From: an uncultured Bacilli bacterium
Lineage (GTDB): Bacteria > Bacillota_I > Bacilli_A > RF39 > UBA660
NCBI GenBank assembly: GCA_934168245.1
Contig: CAKPMY010000001.1
Location: forward strand, 124,001-188,000
Length of the DNA: 64,000 nucleotides
Direction of reading: 5' to 3'
In this document: one piece after another, positions 46,458-55,017 of the stretch
Layout of the letters: each line of letters opens with the position of its first letter
Numbering within the stretch: position 1 is the stretch's first letter
Notes under the pieces: model-generated
The model's database searches: none
Told to the model about the DNA's origin: nothing
The model's input: the letters and a program-made list of their open reading frames with translations, nothing else
Made by a program: the position numbers and the translations under genes

Positions 46458-46943
46458 TTAATTTTTCTTAACAAATTGTTTACTACACTCAGTATTTTTT
46501 CCATCACAAAGACAATCAAAAACACTATGTCTAAACTTTAAATAACTAACAAGTAAAGCATTTCTATTGCTGCAACAAACTACTCTAGTACCATAATTAT
46601 TTCCATAAGAATTAGGATCACCTACATGAAACAAATCTCCTGTTTCAAGTACAAATGTTTTTGAATTATTTAATAAATCTCTCTTCTCTTCACCTATCAT
46701 AACATAATTATCAATATAAACAGGTGTAAAATTACCAGTCTCATCTAACTGCATACACTTAGTACGTATAACATATCCTAAAACATCTTTATTATTTTTA
46801 ATTTCTTCTTCTATTGAAGCATCTCTGCCAAACTCACTTTCATTCCCCTGAAGTATATATGGACCAATATATGATTCTCTATATTTAACAACAGGACTAA
46901 CGGCAAAACTAACTTCATTCTTTTTACCATATAAAATTTCCAT
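46458..46943 (-). CDS. Unknown cysteine-containing protein
   Basis: The 161-residue product is soluble with eight or so cysteines, including RVVCCSNRN and CLCDGKNTECS near the end, which might bind a metal. I know no matching family. GGAGGG precedes the ATG. It stands alone between its terminator and a divergent plus-strand gene. Confidence 0.7.
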   Translation of the reverse strand: MEILYGKKNEVSFAVSPVVKYRESYIGPYILQGNESEFGRDASIEEEIKNNKDVLGYVIRTKCMQLDETGNFTPVYIDNYVMIGEEKRDLLNNSKTFVLETGDLFHVGDPNSYGNNYGTRVVCCSNRNALLVSYLKFRHSVFDCLCDGKNTECSKQFVKKN

Positions 46944-47054
46944 TATATCCCTCCTAAATTAACGTTATCATAAATCATAGAAATTATCAAATTTTTACTC
47001 TCATAAATTTGCCATTTTCCAAATATTAATATAAAATATAATAAGGTGATAAAC

Positions 47055-47810
47055 ATGAAAGAACAAAAAAAACTAACTATTGGTATGACAATATTTGCCT
47101 TTATTATCTTTGTCAGTTTTGGAGTAATAATCCTAAACGAAAAATCTGCTCCCTACTTTGCTCCTAAAGTAGAAAAAAAACTTCTAGAATATTTACAAAC
47201 TGAATACAAAGATGAATTCGATGACTTTGACATTGGCACAACTATCTATAACAAAACTAAATATAACCTAAAAGTAAAAGCCAAGAAGAATAAAAATCTC
47301 TACTTTAATATATTCTACGAAAATAAAAAAATAACCGATACTTATAAAGATGACTACAAAGAAGGTAAAACTCTCCTAACTACTATAACTAAAAAAGTAG
47401 AAAAAGAATTAAAAACTAAATATAACCAAGATTTTACTATTACAATGTCCAATTCATTAGATGAATATCCTAAACAAGTTCAGGACAATCTAATATTAAA
47501 GAATGATTTAAAATCCCTAAGTATCTATACTCTAAAAACAACTATTACCACAAAATATACTACTAGTGATATTGGAAATAAAATCATAAAATTAGAAAAA
47601 GACTTAAAAGAGGAAAATTTAATTCCTAAAAGTTATAACATAACCGTAATAAACTCTAAAGATATAACCAAATCTTTAAAAATTAATAACTTAACCAACG
47701 AAATAATTGAAAATTCTACTCTTTTAAGTTCTATAATTAGTGATATAATAAAAAATGAAAACAGTGAATTATTAAAACAAAATAATATCACATACAAATA
47801 TTTTAATTAA
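47055..47810 (+). CDS. Unknown N-anchored secreted protein
   Basis: A Lys-rich start, one hydrophobic helix (about 9-30) and then about 220 charged Lys/Asp/Asn-rich residues indicate a membrane-anchored or secreted protein with no lipobox. The start ATG follows AAGGTGAT; a GTG at 47046 is less likely. It is followed 11 bases later by hit, so the two are probably co-transcribed. It recalls the frameshifted gene at 9.6-10.2 kb in layout (short leader, one helix, Lys/Asn-rich body), but I cannot show homology. Confidence 0.7.
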   Translation: MKEQKKLTIGMTIFAFIIFVSFGVIILNEKSAPYFAPKVEKKLLEYLQTEYKDEFDDFDIGTTIYNKTKYNLKVKAKKNKNLYFNIFYENKKITDTYKDDYKEGKTLLTTITKKVEKELKTKYNQDFTITMSNSLDEYPKQVQDNLILKNDLKSLSIYTLKTTITTKYTTSDIGNKIIKLEKDLKEENLIPKSYNITVINSKDITKSLKINNLTNEIIENSTLLSSIISDIIKNENSELLKQNNITYKYFN

Positions 47811-47821
47811 GGAGGAACAGT

Positions 47822-48220
47822 ATGACAGATTGCTTATTTTGTAAAATTATTAAAGGAGAAATACCATCAAGAACAGTATATGAAGATGATTTAATTAAGG
47901 TTATCATGAATATAAATCCTAATACTAATGGACACTTACTTATAATTCCAAAAGAACATTACACAAACATCCTAGATGTTGATGAAAAAATAGTAACTCA
48001 CAGTCTAAAAGTAACTAGAGAAACTCTATATCCCTTACTAAGAGAAAGACTTACCTGTGAAGGATTAACTATTGCAGAAAATAATGATCTTGGCCAAGAA
48101 ATAAAACATTTCCATATTCATCTAATACCAAGATATCCTAATGATAACTCTGATTTTACTTATGATGAGTCTAAACTTCTAACTGTAGAAGAAATATTCT
48201 CTAAACTAGAAAACAAGTAA
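47822..48220 (+). CDS. HIT-family nucleotide-binding protein
   Basis: HIT proteins hydrolyse nucleoside phosphoramidates and similar nucleotides. The 132-residue protein has an N-terminal zinc-type CLFCKII stretch and the histidine triad HFHIHLIP near residue 99. AGGAGG stands right before the ATG. Its end overlaps the convergent membrane gene by 20 bases. Confidence 0.94.
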   Translation: MTDCLFCKIIKGEIPSRTVYEDDLIKVIMNINPNTNGHLLIIPKEHYTNILDVDEKIVTHSLKVTRETLYPLLRERLTCEGLTIAENNDLGQEIKHFHIHLIPRYPNDNSDFTYDESKLLTVEEIFSKLENK

Positions 48221-48716
48221 TAATACAATCAATAATAAATAAAACAAGTACCAAGTAACTAATAAATCTTGGTATTTTCTTTATAAATTTATCTATCAAA
48301 GGTCTTAATCCATACATAAAAATAAGTATAAACACTCCCCATACCAAACTAATCTCTAAAGCAATATAATGTCCAAAATTATACTTTAAATCACTGTAAT
48401 CCCAAAATACTTTTCCCCATAATAACTCTATCAAATTACCTGCGCTCCACTCCATAAATGTTAAAATTAAAACCGACAATAATACTGTAATAATTATTTT
48501 AACTTCTCTTTTAAGCCTACTAAGTCCACTTTTTTTAAACACATAGTCCGTAATAAAAACTATTATTATAGCCCCAAACCCATATATAGGAATCCATGGT
48601 CCAAATAAAATACCATTATTCATCGACTTAAAGAAAAAGAACTTTAAAAAAGTCTCCATTACATATCCAAGCATTGAACATATAAAAAACATATCTAAGT
48701 AATACATATAACTCAC
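48201..48716 (-). CDS. CmpB-like putative ABC transporter permease (DUF1113 type)
   Basis: The 171-residue protein has about five membrane helices. The GILFGPWIPIYGFGAI segment and the EWSAGNLIELLWG...WDYSD segment are the mark of the ABC_trans_CmpB family, whose transport role is only assumed in databases. It is convergent with hit and the two overlap by 20 bases at their 3' ends. Confidence 0.85.
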   Translation of the reverse strand: MSYMYYLDMFFICSMLGYVMETFLKFFFFKSMNNGILFGPWIPIYGFGAIIIVFITDYVFKKSGLSRLKREVKIIITVLLSVLILTFMEWSAGNLIELLWGKVFWDYSDLKYNFGHYIALEISLVWGVFILIFMYGLRPLIDKFIKKIPRFISYLVLVLFIIDCIITCFLV

Positions 48717-48777
48717 CCTTATTAGTATTTCCCAAAATAAAAAAAAGATAAGAATAAATAATTCTTACCTCTAAAAA

Positions 48778-48894
48778 TTAATAAGCAATGATTCCGCCAA
48801 GTATAATAGCAAGTAATATATAAAGTATAATTATTATTACATAACCATTGCCTTTTCTGCAATTAGTTACAGTATTATTTTCAGGACAAGACAT
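48778..48894 (-). CDS. Small hydrophobic peptide, spore-type (YjcZ/SscA-like)
   Basis: The 38-residue peptide has a short Cys/Asn-rich head (MSCPENN) and one hydrophobic helix ending GGIIAY. AAGGAGGTG is at good distance from the ATG and overlaps the stop of the 26-residue gene upstream, so the two are a coupled pair. Very small one-helix peptides of this kind are typical of Bacilli spore-coat assembly genes (SscA/YjcZ). Assignment is by size, composition and company. Confidence 0.65.
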   Translation of the reverse strand: MSCPENNTVTNCRKGNGYVIIIILYILLAIILGGIIAY

Positions 48895-48908
48895 TTAGAT
48901 ACACCTCC

Positions 48909-48989
48909 TTAAATATAAGCACCTAAAATGATAATTAAAAGAATAAATAATACTAAAATGATGGCTGAAGAAGATACACAGTTATTCAT
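48909..48989 (-). CDS. Tiny YjcZ/SscA-like sporulation peptide
   Basis: The 26-residue peptide reads SAIILVLFILLIIILGAYI after a short Asn/Cys/Ser head. This is close to the conserved core of YjcZ-family small spore proteins (ALIVVLFILLIIVGA type). GGAGG precedes the ATG. It is the first gene of a two-gene unit with a promoter whose -10 element fits mother-cell sigma factors. Confidence 0.75.
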   Translation of the reverse strand: MNNCVSSSAIILVLFILLIIILGAYI

Positions 48990-49019
48990 ACTTTTTCCTC
49001 CTTTTTTTTACTTTCAATT

Positions 49020-49047
49020 TATTCTATGGCAAAACATCGATTTGTGT
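49020..49047 (-). promoter_or_regulatory. Candidate mother-cell (sigma-K/E-type) promoter for the small spore peptides
   Basis: CATAGAATA (49028-49020) fits CATAnnnTA, and AC stands 17 bases upstream, the minimal sigma-K pattern. The start would be about 25 bases before the Shine-Dalgarno site. Short patterns of this kind occur by chance in AT-rich DNA. Confidence 0.45.
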
Positions 49048-49067
49048 GATTATATCTATCATATTTA

Positions 49068-49096
49068 TTGCATGAAATCATTTTTTTTGTTATTAT
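49068..49096 (+). promoter_or_regulatory. Sigma-A promoter of prsA
   Basis: TTGCAT and TATTAT are 17 bases apart, 26 bases before the prsA ATG. It is divergent from the small spore-peptide genes. Confidence 0.6.
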
Positions 49097-49121
49097 AAAT
49101 AAGTATACAGGAGGAAAATAT

Positions 49122-50126
49122 ATGAAAAAGAATAAATTAATATTAACTCTATCTTTTTTAGCAGCCATTACTCTAATGTTTACTGGTTGTGGAAAAAAAG
49201 CGGAATTAAAAGATGGAGCTGAAGTTGCTGTATCTGTAAAAGGTGGAAAAATAACCGCAACAGAATACTATGAAGAAATAAAGGATGAGAATATTGCTAC
49301 TCTAATAGATATGATTGATCACAAGCTATTAGATAAGACTTATCAAACAGATGATGATGAAAATAAAGCCGTTGACAAGCAATTATCTCAAATGCGAAAA
49401 AATTATGGCAGTAACGAAGAAACTTACTTAAGTATTTTAAGACAATATTTTGGAGTTGATTCTGAAAAAGAATTAGAAGAAATGTTACGACTAGAATACA
49501 AAAGAAATAGAGCCGTAAAAGATTATATTAGTACAAATTTAACTGATAAAGAAATTAAAGACTACTACAACGACAATATCTATGGTGAAATTAAAGCCAG
49601 TCATATTTTAATATCTGTCGACGCTTCAGACGATGCTACTACTGAAGAAAAAGAAACTGCTGAAAAGAAAGCCTTAGAACAAGCCAAAGATATCATTAAA
49701 CAATTAGACAAGGGAAAAGACTTTGCTACTCTAGCAAAAAAATATTCAACAGATGAATCAAATAAAGAAAAAGGTGGCGACTTAGGTTATTTCCAACCAA
49801 GTGATAGGGTAGATGAATTTTCTGAAGCCGTAAGAAATTTAAAAGATGGTGAATATACTAAAGAACCAGTAAAAACAAAATTTGGTTATCATATAATCCT
49901 AAGAGTAGATCAAAAAGATAAAGCCGAACTAAAAGATGTTAAATCAGATATAAAAGAAAAATTAACTTCTCAAAAATTATCAGATGATACTTCTCTATAT
50001 TATCAAACTCTAGTAAAATTTAGAGAAAGTAAAAAAATATCTTGGAACGATGACTCTTTAAAGAAACAATACAATGATTACATGGACAAATTAATTAAAA
50101 ATGCTAAATCATCTTCATCAAACTAA
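49122..50126 (+). CDS. prsA: PrsA-type foldase lipoprotein
   Basis: PrsA is an extracytoplasmic parvulin-type prolyl isomerase that folds secreted proteins. The precursor has a lipoprotein signal with cysteine in FTGC (about residue 24). A PPIC domain follows (about 160-255: ASHILIS, GGDLGYF, FGYHIIL) between helical segments. AGGAGG stands before the ATG at 49122; a frame start at 49068 is inside the promoter. It ends with a strong terminator. Confidence 0.95.
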   Translation: MKKNKLILTLSFLAAITLMFTGCGKKAELKDGAEVAVSVKGGKITATEYYEEIKDENIATLIDMIDHKLLDKTYQTDDDENKAVDKQLSQMRKNYGSNEETYLSILRQYFGVDSEKELEEMLRLEYKRNRAVKDYISTNLTDKEIKDYYNDNIYGEIKASHILISVDASDDATTEEKETAEKKALEQAKDIIKQLDKGKDFATLAKKYSTDESNKEKGGDLGYFQPSDRVDEFSEAVRNLKDGEYTKEPVKTKFGYHIILRVDQKDKAELKDVKSDIKEKLTSQKLSDDTSLYYQTLVKFRESKKISWNDDSLKKQYNDYMDKLIKNAKSSSSN

Positions 50127-50130
50127 AACA

Positions 50131-50162
50131 AAACCATTTCTAAAACTTAGAAATGGTTTTTT
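50131..50162 (+). terminator. Terminator of prsA
   Basis: AAACCATTTCTAA and TTAGAAATGGTTT form a long stem with a short loop, followed by a T run. Confidence 0.9.
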
Positions 50163-50169
50163 ATGTGTC

Positions 50170-51600
50170 TTATTCTCCTACTTGCTTTGTCTTATACAAA
50201 GTAAATCCCATTTTTTTATTTATATATATAACTTCATACTTATCGCTATACTTTAAATAAGTACTTATCTGATACTTATCAGAAACAAGGAAATAATCAA
50301 AGTCATACTTATCAATAAGTTTAGGATAATCTCCTTTTAAAGACGTCATATTCAAATAATCTTTATAATTATATCTAGAATATAAATCTGCCCTACCATC
50401 AACAAAAACATCTATATCATTATAAATTAATACTCCACCATAATCATACATATTATAAAGTCTTTTCGGTTTTTCTTTCTTTAAAATGCTTATAACTTTA
50501 TCATCTAATAAATCACTAGTAAGCGATAACTGTGGAAAATTAGATATACAAAACAATACTAAAGTTAAAGATAATGCCACAATTCCTAGCCAAGTATTTT
50601 TATCAACTTTTCTCTCTTTTACATAATCAAACACTACAAAATTCATAATTATATATGTAAAAGGCCAAAACCTAATACTTTTAAGTCCTAAAAATAAAGA
50701 AATACCAAATAATACAAAATCAATAAATTGTATTTTCTTCTTACTAAAAATAAATATAAATAATAAAACAACAGCAAGTACAAAGTACGGATAATGACTA
50801 CCATCACTAAGTACTGTAGGTCTCCATTCTGAAATACTAGAAAGTATCAAAGTATCTCTCATATTCTGATACGGATATAAAAACATCTTAACTCCATGAA
50901 CATTTATACAAACAGCACCCATCGATAAAATCATCACAAGTAAATACTTAAAAATCTGCTTCTTATTAATTCTCTTCGCCTCTATCTTTGAAAATTTAAA
51001 CGAAAACAAACCCGTAATCAAAAATATAAAACAAAATACATACCCTAAATTACTAGAACCACCATGTATATTAGCCCAACAAATAGAAAGTAATGGTAGA
51101 AAATAAATCTTTTTAGAATCTTCATTCTCATATAAATCATATAAAAACCAAATAGTTAGTGCTAAAAATATATAACTAACTAAATGTGGTCTAATCTGAA
51201 TAAAAAAAACAAAAATAAGATTAAATACAAGCCACATCAACGTAAACGGTATATTCTTTAAATACTTTTTTCTATTATAAAGAAAAAATATCAATTCCAA
51301 AATACTTATACATACAAATGGAAAAATAAAATAAAAACTTTCTCCTAATAATTTACTCAACTTATAAATAATAATTTCAAATAACCATTCATGAGACATC
51401 CAACTATTCCCATACATGTACCAAGAAAACACATCTTTAGTTAAGATACCATGTTTACTCATATATTCTCCAGCCTTCATATGCCAAAAAACATCTGTAT
51501 CTATGCAAAGAGAAGTCGTCAAAGCCAAAGAAAATGAAAACAATAGAAAGCCAATCAAAAAAAATGTCGAATTTTCCTTAATAAACTTCTTAATCTTCAT
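50170..51600 (-). CDS. Polytopic membrane protein, GT-C glycosyltransferase-like
   Basis: The 476-residue protein has about eleven membrane helices. The first outer loop has CIDTDVFWHMKAGEYM and DVFSW, with acidic residues placed as in GT-C mannosyltransferases (Asp-Asp/Asp-x-x-Trp after the first helix). The last part is a soluble domain of about 80 residues (YDYGGVLIYNDIDVFVDGR). Such proteins transfer sugars from lipid carriers, but the donor and target are unknown. It overlaps recX by 11 bases. Confidence 0.72.
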   Translation of the reverse strand: MKIKKFIKENSTFFLIGFLLFSFSLALTTSLCIDTDVFWHMKAGEYMSKHGILTKDVFSWYMYGNSWMSHEWLFEIIIYKLSKLLGESFYFIFPFVCISILELIFFLYNRKKYLKNIPFTLMWLVFNLIFVFFIQIRPHLVSYIFLALTIWFLYDLYENEDSKKIYFLPLLSICWANIHGGSSNLGYVFCFIFLITGLFSFKFSKIEAKRINKKQIFKYLLVMILSMGAVCINVHGVKMFLYPYQNMRDTLILSSISEWRPTVLSDGSHYPYFVLAVVLLFIFIFSKKKIQFIDFVLFGISLFLGLKSIRFWPFTYIIMNFVVFDYVKERKVDKNTWLGIVALSLTLVLFCISNFPQLSLTSDLLDDKVISILKKEKPKRLYNMYDYGGVLIYNDIDVFVDGRADLYSRYNYKDYLNMTSLKGDYPKLIDKYDFDYFLVSDKYQISTYLKYSDKYEVIYINKKMGFTLYKTKQVGE

Positions 51601-52336
51601 AACTTAGTCCTTTCTGATAAAGTTTCTCTTTAATCTTATACTCAAGTTCCCTTCCTGAATATTTCCTACTTAATCTCTTATACAATTTATCATATTCTCT
51701 TTTAGCAACCAATAAATCATTATCAAACTCATACTCACCAATAACTTTTTGTATAACTTCATAAGAATATCCATTATTGACTAAGTCATTAATAATTTTA
51801 TTTCTTAGAACCATACCCCCTCTAGTACGATTACTCTTAATAGAGATCCTAATAATTTTATTGATCTTTTCCTTTTGAATATCCTCATCAAAAATACCAA
51901 TCTCATCATAAATAATACTCTTATCAATTCCCTTAGTACTTAAATCTTTAATAATTCTATTTGGTCCTTTAGAAGAAGTAACAATCTGATTATTAATATA
52001 TCCCTTAGTAAAACTTCTATCATCTAAATACTTTTGCTCTTCTAATTTTTTTATTGCCTTATCAACAAGTTCTACAGGATAAGCCTTCTCAAGTAATAAC
52101 TTACGTAATTCATAAGAACTTCTAAATCTACTCTTCAAAGCCTTTAAAGCCGTATAATAAACATCCCACTCAATATTATAGTCTTCGATCTCAATGATAT
52201 CTTTACTATCAATTTTCTTCTTTAATAATAACTCATACTTTAAAATAACTTCTTCATATAATTGTAAAGTCTCTTTATTATCTAAAGTTAATTGATAACG
52301 ACCATTTGTCATTTTTTTAAACTTTTCTATTTTCAA
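51590..52336 (-). CDS. recX: RecA regulator RecX
   Basis: RecX limits RecA filaments. The 248-residue protein is built of three-helix repeats with SRFRSSYELRKLLLEKAYPVELV-like text, SSKGPNRI and RGGMVLRNKII. The start is a TTG at 52336 behind AGGTGG; a later ATG lacks a site. Its end overlaps the GT-C-like gene. Confidence 0.9.
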   Translation of the reverse strand: MKIEKFKKMTNGRYQLTLDNKETLQLYEEVILKYELLLKKKIDSKDIIEIEDYNIEWDVYYTALKALKSRFRSSYELRKLLLEKAYPVELVDKAIKKLEEQKYLDDRSFTKGYINNQIVTSSKGPNRIIKDLSTKGIDKSIIYDEIGIFDEDIQKEKINKIIRISIKSNRTRGGMVLRNKIINDLVNNGYSYEVIQKVIGEYEFDNDLLVAKREYDKLYKRLSRKYSGRELEYKIKEKLYQKGLSYED

Positions 52337-52384
52337 GAATCAACCACCACCTACTAAAAGTATATCAAAAAAAAAAAGAAGAAT

Positions 52385-52591
52385 CTACTCTCCTTTATGC
52401 TTAACTTCTATCAATCCCTCAGCAACTTCTTCCAAAGCTCTACCTATATTTTTCTTACTTTTATAATCTTTCTCAGGCATTTGTAAATATCCATCTTTAG
52501 CAATTTGTTTGCTTCTTCTAGCCGCTATGTGAACAAGTTCATATTTAGAGTCAACAATATTAAGTAACTTATCAATCGAAGGATAAATCAT
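52385..52591 (-). CDS. rpoZ: RNA polymerase omega subunit
   Basis: Omega helps assemble RNA polymerase. The 68-residue product reads IYPSIDKLLNIVDSKYELVHIAARRSKQI, a standard opening, and ends in KHKGE. The ATG at 52591 follows AGGGAGTG; a GTG three codons earlier is possible. It stands alone with its own promoter, whereas in Bacillus it follows gmk. Confidence 0.94.
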   Translation of the reverse strand: MIYPSIDKLLNIVDSKYELVHIAARRSKQIAKDGYLQMPEKDYKSKKNIGRALEEVAEGLIEVKHKGE

Positions 52592-52613
52592 TCGTATCAC
52601 ACTCCCTACTATA

Positions 52614-52642
52614 AGAATAAACTAGCAATATAAAATAATCAA
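52614..52642 (-). promoter_or_regulatory. Sigma-A promoter of rpoZ
   Basis: TTGATT (52642-52637) and TATTCT (52619-52614) are 17 bases apart, about 20 bases before the rpoZ ATG. Confidence 0.6.
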
Positions 52643-52691
52643 GGAATACGACAAAATTAGACAGTTTTATTGACAATGAATTTTACAACAA

Positions 52692-52717
52692 AATAGAAAA
52701 AGACTATTTCTAGTCTT
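52692..52717 (-). terminator. Terminator of the pyrophosphatase-like gene
   Basis: AAGACTA and TAGTCTT pair over a four-base loop with a T run on the minus strand. Confidence 0.8.
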
Positions 52718-52718
52718 C

Positions 52719-53063
52719 CTACCTAATAATAACTGATTCAAAATACTGTTCTTGAAACTCTGTTAAAGCTCTTATTGCCTCATCTGAATACTCTTTATCT
52801 TCTGGTACAACAACCAATTTATCATCATCGTCATTAGTTCTATGTATAACAGCAATTACCTTTCCAATAAATTCTTCTACTGGCTCAAATACTCCCAATA
52901 AGTAAGCATCAAGTTCCTCTCCATCACCAGATACAGTATTAGGAACATATCCATAATTAACCATATAAATAAAACCATGTTTTGGATGCTTAGTACCTAA
53001 TTTTCTATCAATAACGATAGAAATATTTTTACCTAAATAATCTTTAGCCTTTACACTTTCCAT
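52719..53063 (-). CDS. Inorganic pyrophosphatase-like protein, short
   Basis: The 114-residue protein shows the soluble family I pyrophosphatase core in reduced form: YGYVPNTVSGDGEELDAYLLG, then DDDDKLVVVPEDK. The acidic metal-binding residues around the DGEELDAY turn are kept, but the length is about two thirds of a full enzyme, so activity is not certain. It starts six bases after dam, in one unit. Confidence 0.82.
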   Translation of the reverse strand: MESVKAKDYLGKNISIVIDRKLGTKHPKHGFIYMVNYGYVPNTVSGDGEELDAYLLGVFEPVEEFIGKVIAVIHRTNDDDDKLVVVPEDKEYSDEAIRALTEFQEQYFESVIIR

Positions 53064-53068
53064 ATATT

Positions 53069-53911
53069 CTACCTCTCATTCAAGAAATTAGTAATAATAA
53101 CTTCTTCTACTTTACCACGTTTCTTACCATTAGAATTAATATTTCTCTTAGCCTCTATTACATGTACATGATAATCTTTATATAATTCTTTAACTAATAT
53201 TGTATTATGATTAGAAAGCATTACATAAACTCCTCTTTTATCTAAATCCTTAAATACTTCTGCAAGTCTTCGCTGTTCCTCTTTTCCAAATCCTTCTTCT
53301 GTATAACTATTAAATGTCGAAGTATCAGAATCATATGGCGGATCAAAATAAACAAAATCTCCCTTTTTAGCCGTTTTAACAGACTCTTCAAAATCAACAC
53401 ATTGAATCTTAACATCATTCATCGTCAAATAATTACTAACCGTAATTAAATTACTACCATCATATGTATTAACTTTATTCTTCTTACCAAACGGAACATT
53501 AAACTCATCTTTGCTATTAACTCTATATAACCCATTAAAACAAGCCTTATTTAAGTATATAGTTCTAGCCGCTCTTGTATAATCAGATAATCTATTAAAT
53601 GTCTTCTTATTACGATCCTTATTTCTAATCTCATAAAAAAACTCTTCTGAATGATTTGCCTCATACGTATTTAAAACATTACACATCTTTTTAAATTTCT
53701 CTTCATCACATAAGACACTATATACATTCATTAACTCTTTATTAGAATCATTTATTACTGCACTCCTCGGAGAAAGTTCAAAAAGTAACGCCCCTCCTCC
53801 AATAAATGGTTCATAATATGTATTAAATTCATCTGGAACATATTGCTTCAATTTATCTATAATTTGTCTTTTTCCCCCAGCCCATTTAACAAATGGCTTA
53901 CCCTTAATCAT
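53069..53911 (-). CDS. Dam-family DNA adenine methyltransferase (orphan)
   Basis: This 280-residue enzyme belongs to the D12/Dam class that makes N6-methyladenine, usually in GATC. The SAM-binding KWAGGKRQI near the start and catalytic DPPY (in YFDPPYDSDT) are visible, with DNA-binding residues between them. No restriction nuclease is adjacent, so it is an orphan in this window. GGAGGAGAGG precedes the ATG. Confidence 0.92.
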   Translation of the reverse strand: MIKGKPFVKWAGGKRQIIDKLKQYVPDEFNTYYEPFIGGGALLFELSPRSAVINDSNKELMNVYSVLCDEEKFKKMCNVLNTYEANHSEEFFYEIRNKDRNKKTFNRLSDYTRAARTIYLNKACFNGLYRVNSKDEFNVPFGKKNKVNTYDGSNLITVSNYLTMNDVKIQCVDFEESVKTAKKGDFVYFDPPYDSDTSTFNSYTEEGFGKEEQRRLAEVFKDLDKRGVYVMLSNHNTILVKELYKDYHVHVIEAKRNINSNGKKRGKVEEVIITNFLNER

Positions 53912-53979
53912 TAACCTCTCCTCCTGTCTATAAATATCATACTAAGTATATCATAAAAGAACAAACTTCTCTATCAAAT

Positions 53980-54795
53980 TTACTTCAAATATTTATTCTT
54001 AACATACTCATAATTCTTAACAAAGTTTTCTCTTGCTCTAATTCGCTCTTCTGAAAAAACACAATACATATCAAAAGCATGTGTATTAGCATGATAAACA
54101 TCACATTTAGCATCTATTCCTGCTTCTTTTGCTTTATTCGTAAAGTCAACTATTTCACTATAAAAAGGTTCTCCATCACATACAAAAGTATAAAATGGAG
54201 GTAAATTTTTAAAATCTTTTAACTTAGCCGGAGCGGCATAGCAAGAAATGTCATCACTTCCATATAAATCTCCCAAATACTTTTTCCAAGCCCAATGATT
54301 TCTTCTTGTATCCCAAACATGCGCATGATTATCCTTCGAACTCTCTGTATCTGAACTATCAATCATCGGATATAAAGGAAACATATATTTAATAGAAACT
54401 TCACCCTTATCCCGAGCATAAATACCAGTCGCAAGACAAAGTCCTCCTCCCGCACTTTCTCCTCCTAACATAATTTTATCGGTATCAATAAAAAACTCCT
54501 CAGCATGATTTTTCAAGTAAAGTAAAACCCTATAACAATCCTCAAGTGCCGCCGGATATGGTTCACTAGTAGCAAGTCTATACTTAGGAGATACAACTAT
54601 CAATTCATTATCAACAAGTAAATCTCTAACTCTAGAAGCATATACCATCTCAGGCATACCTAAAGAATAACCTCCTCCATGTATCCACATAATACAAGGA
54701 ACCTTCTTGGTCTTATCTATTCTAGAATCTAAAATAATAATTTTAATATCTCTTTCTCCAATATTTATTTTTTTAATACTACTAGTAAATTTCAT
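53980..54795 (-). CDS. Alpha/beta hydrolase (HSL-type esterase)
   Basis: The 271-residue protein has the HGGGY oxyanion motif, GGESAGGGLC with the nucleophile Ser, and a C-terminal THAFDMY His segment. GESAGG in place of GDSAGG is a known variant. It has no signal peptide. Substrates are likely short-chain esters, not defined here. GGTGATA precedes the ATG. Confidence 0.88.
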   Translation of the reverse strand: MKFTSSIKKINIGERDIKIIILDSRIDKTKKVPCIMWIHGGGYSLGMPEMVYASRVRDLLVDNELIVVSPKYRLATSEPYPAALEDCYRVLLYLKNHAEEFFIDTDKIMLGGESAGGGLCLATGIYARDKGEVSIKYMFPLYPMIDSSDTESSKDNHAHVWDTRRNHWAWKKYLGDLYGSDDISCYAAPAKLKDFKNLPPFYTFVCDGEPFYSEIVDFTNKAKEAGIDAKCDVYHANTHAFDMYCVFSEERIRARENFVKNYEYVKNKYLK

Positions 54796-54827
54796 ACTAT
54801 CACCAAACTAATTTTACCACAAAGAAA

Positions 54828-54845
54828 AAGACTATTGCTAGTCTT
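54828..54845 (-). terminator. Terminator of the split coat gene
   Basis: AAGACTA and TAGTCTT pair over four bases with a T run on the minus strand. It overlaps the stop codon of the CotD-like 3' part. Confidence 0.8.
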
Positions 54846-54982
54846 ATCTAAATTGACAACAAGATCCAACTTGAACATTACTTACTGTATTTTCCTCTGA
54901 ACAAGAATAAGCTGGTCTATAAGTATGTTTATATACATGATGATTAATTATTCTAGTATGTATTGGGCATACATGTCCTTGT
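54844..54982 (-). pseudogene. 3' part of split CotD-like spore coat gene
   Basis: After the shared ACAAG core this frame encodes 44 residues: GHVCPIHTRIINHHVYKHTY, a linker, and a Cys-rich end SCCQF with a TAA stop. The HxxHT then HHxxxxHT spacing matches the conserved part of CotD-type inner coat proteins. It has no start codon: the first upstream in-frame codon set ends in a TGA. It becomes translated only if joined to the 5' part at 57695-57913, with which it is exactly in frame. A terminator follows. Confidence 0.8.
54978..54982 (-). other. Right junction core of the intervening element
   Basis: ACAAG on the minus strand, shared with the left junction at 57700-57704. The flanking bases differ (GG before, GA after), so 5 bp is the whole identity. 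It lies 36 bases beyond the Bro-N gene stop. Confidence 0.7.
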
Positions 54983-55017
54983 CCTTTTTTACCACACTTT
55001 ATTCAAAAAGTAAATGC

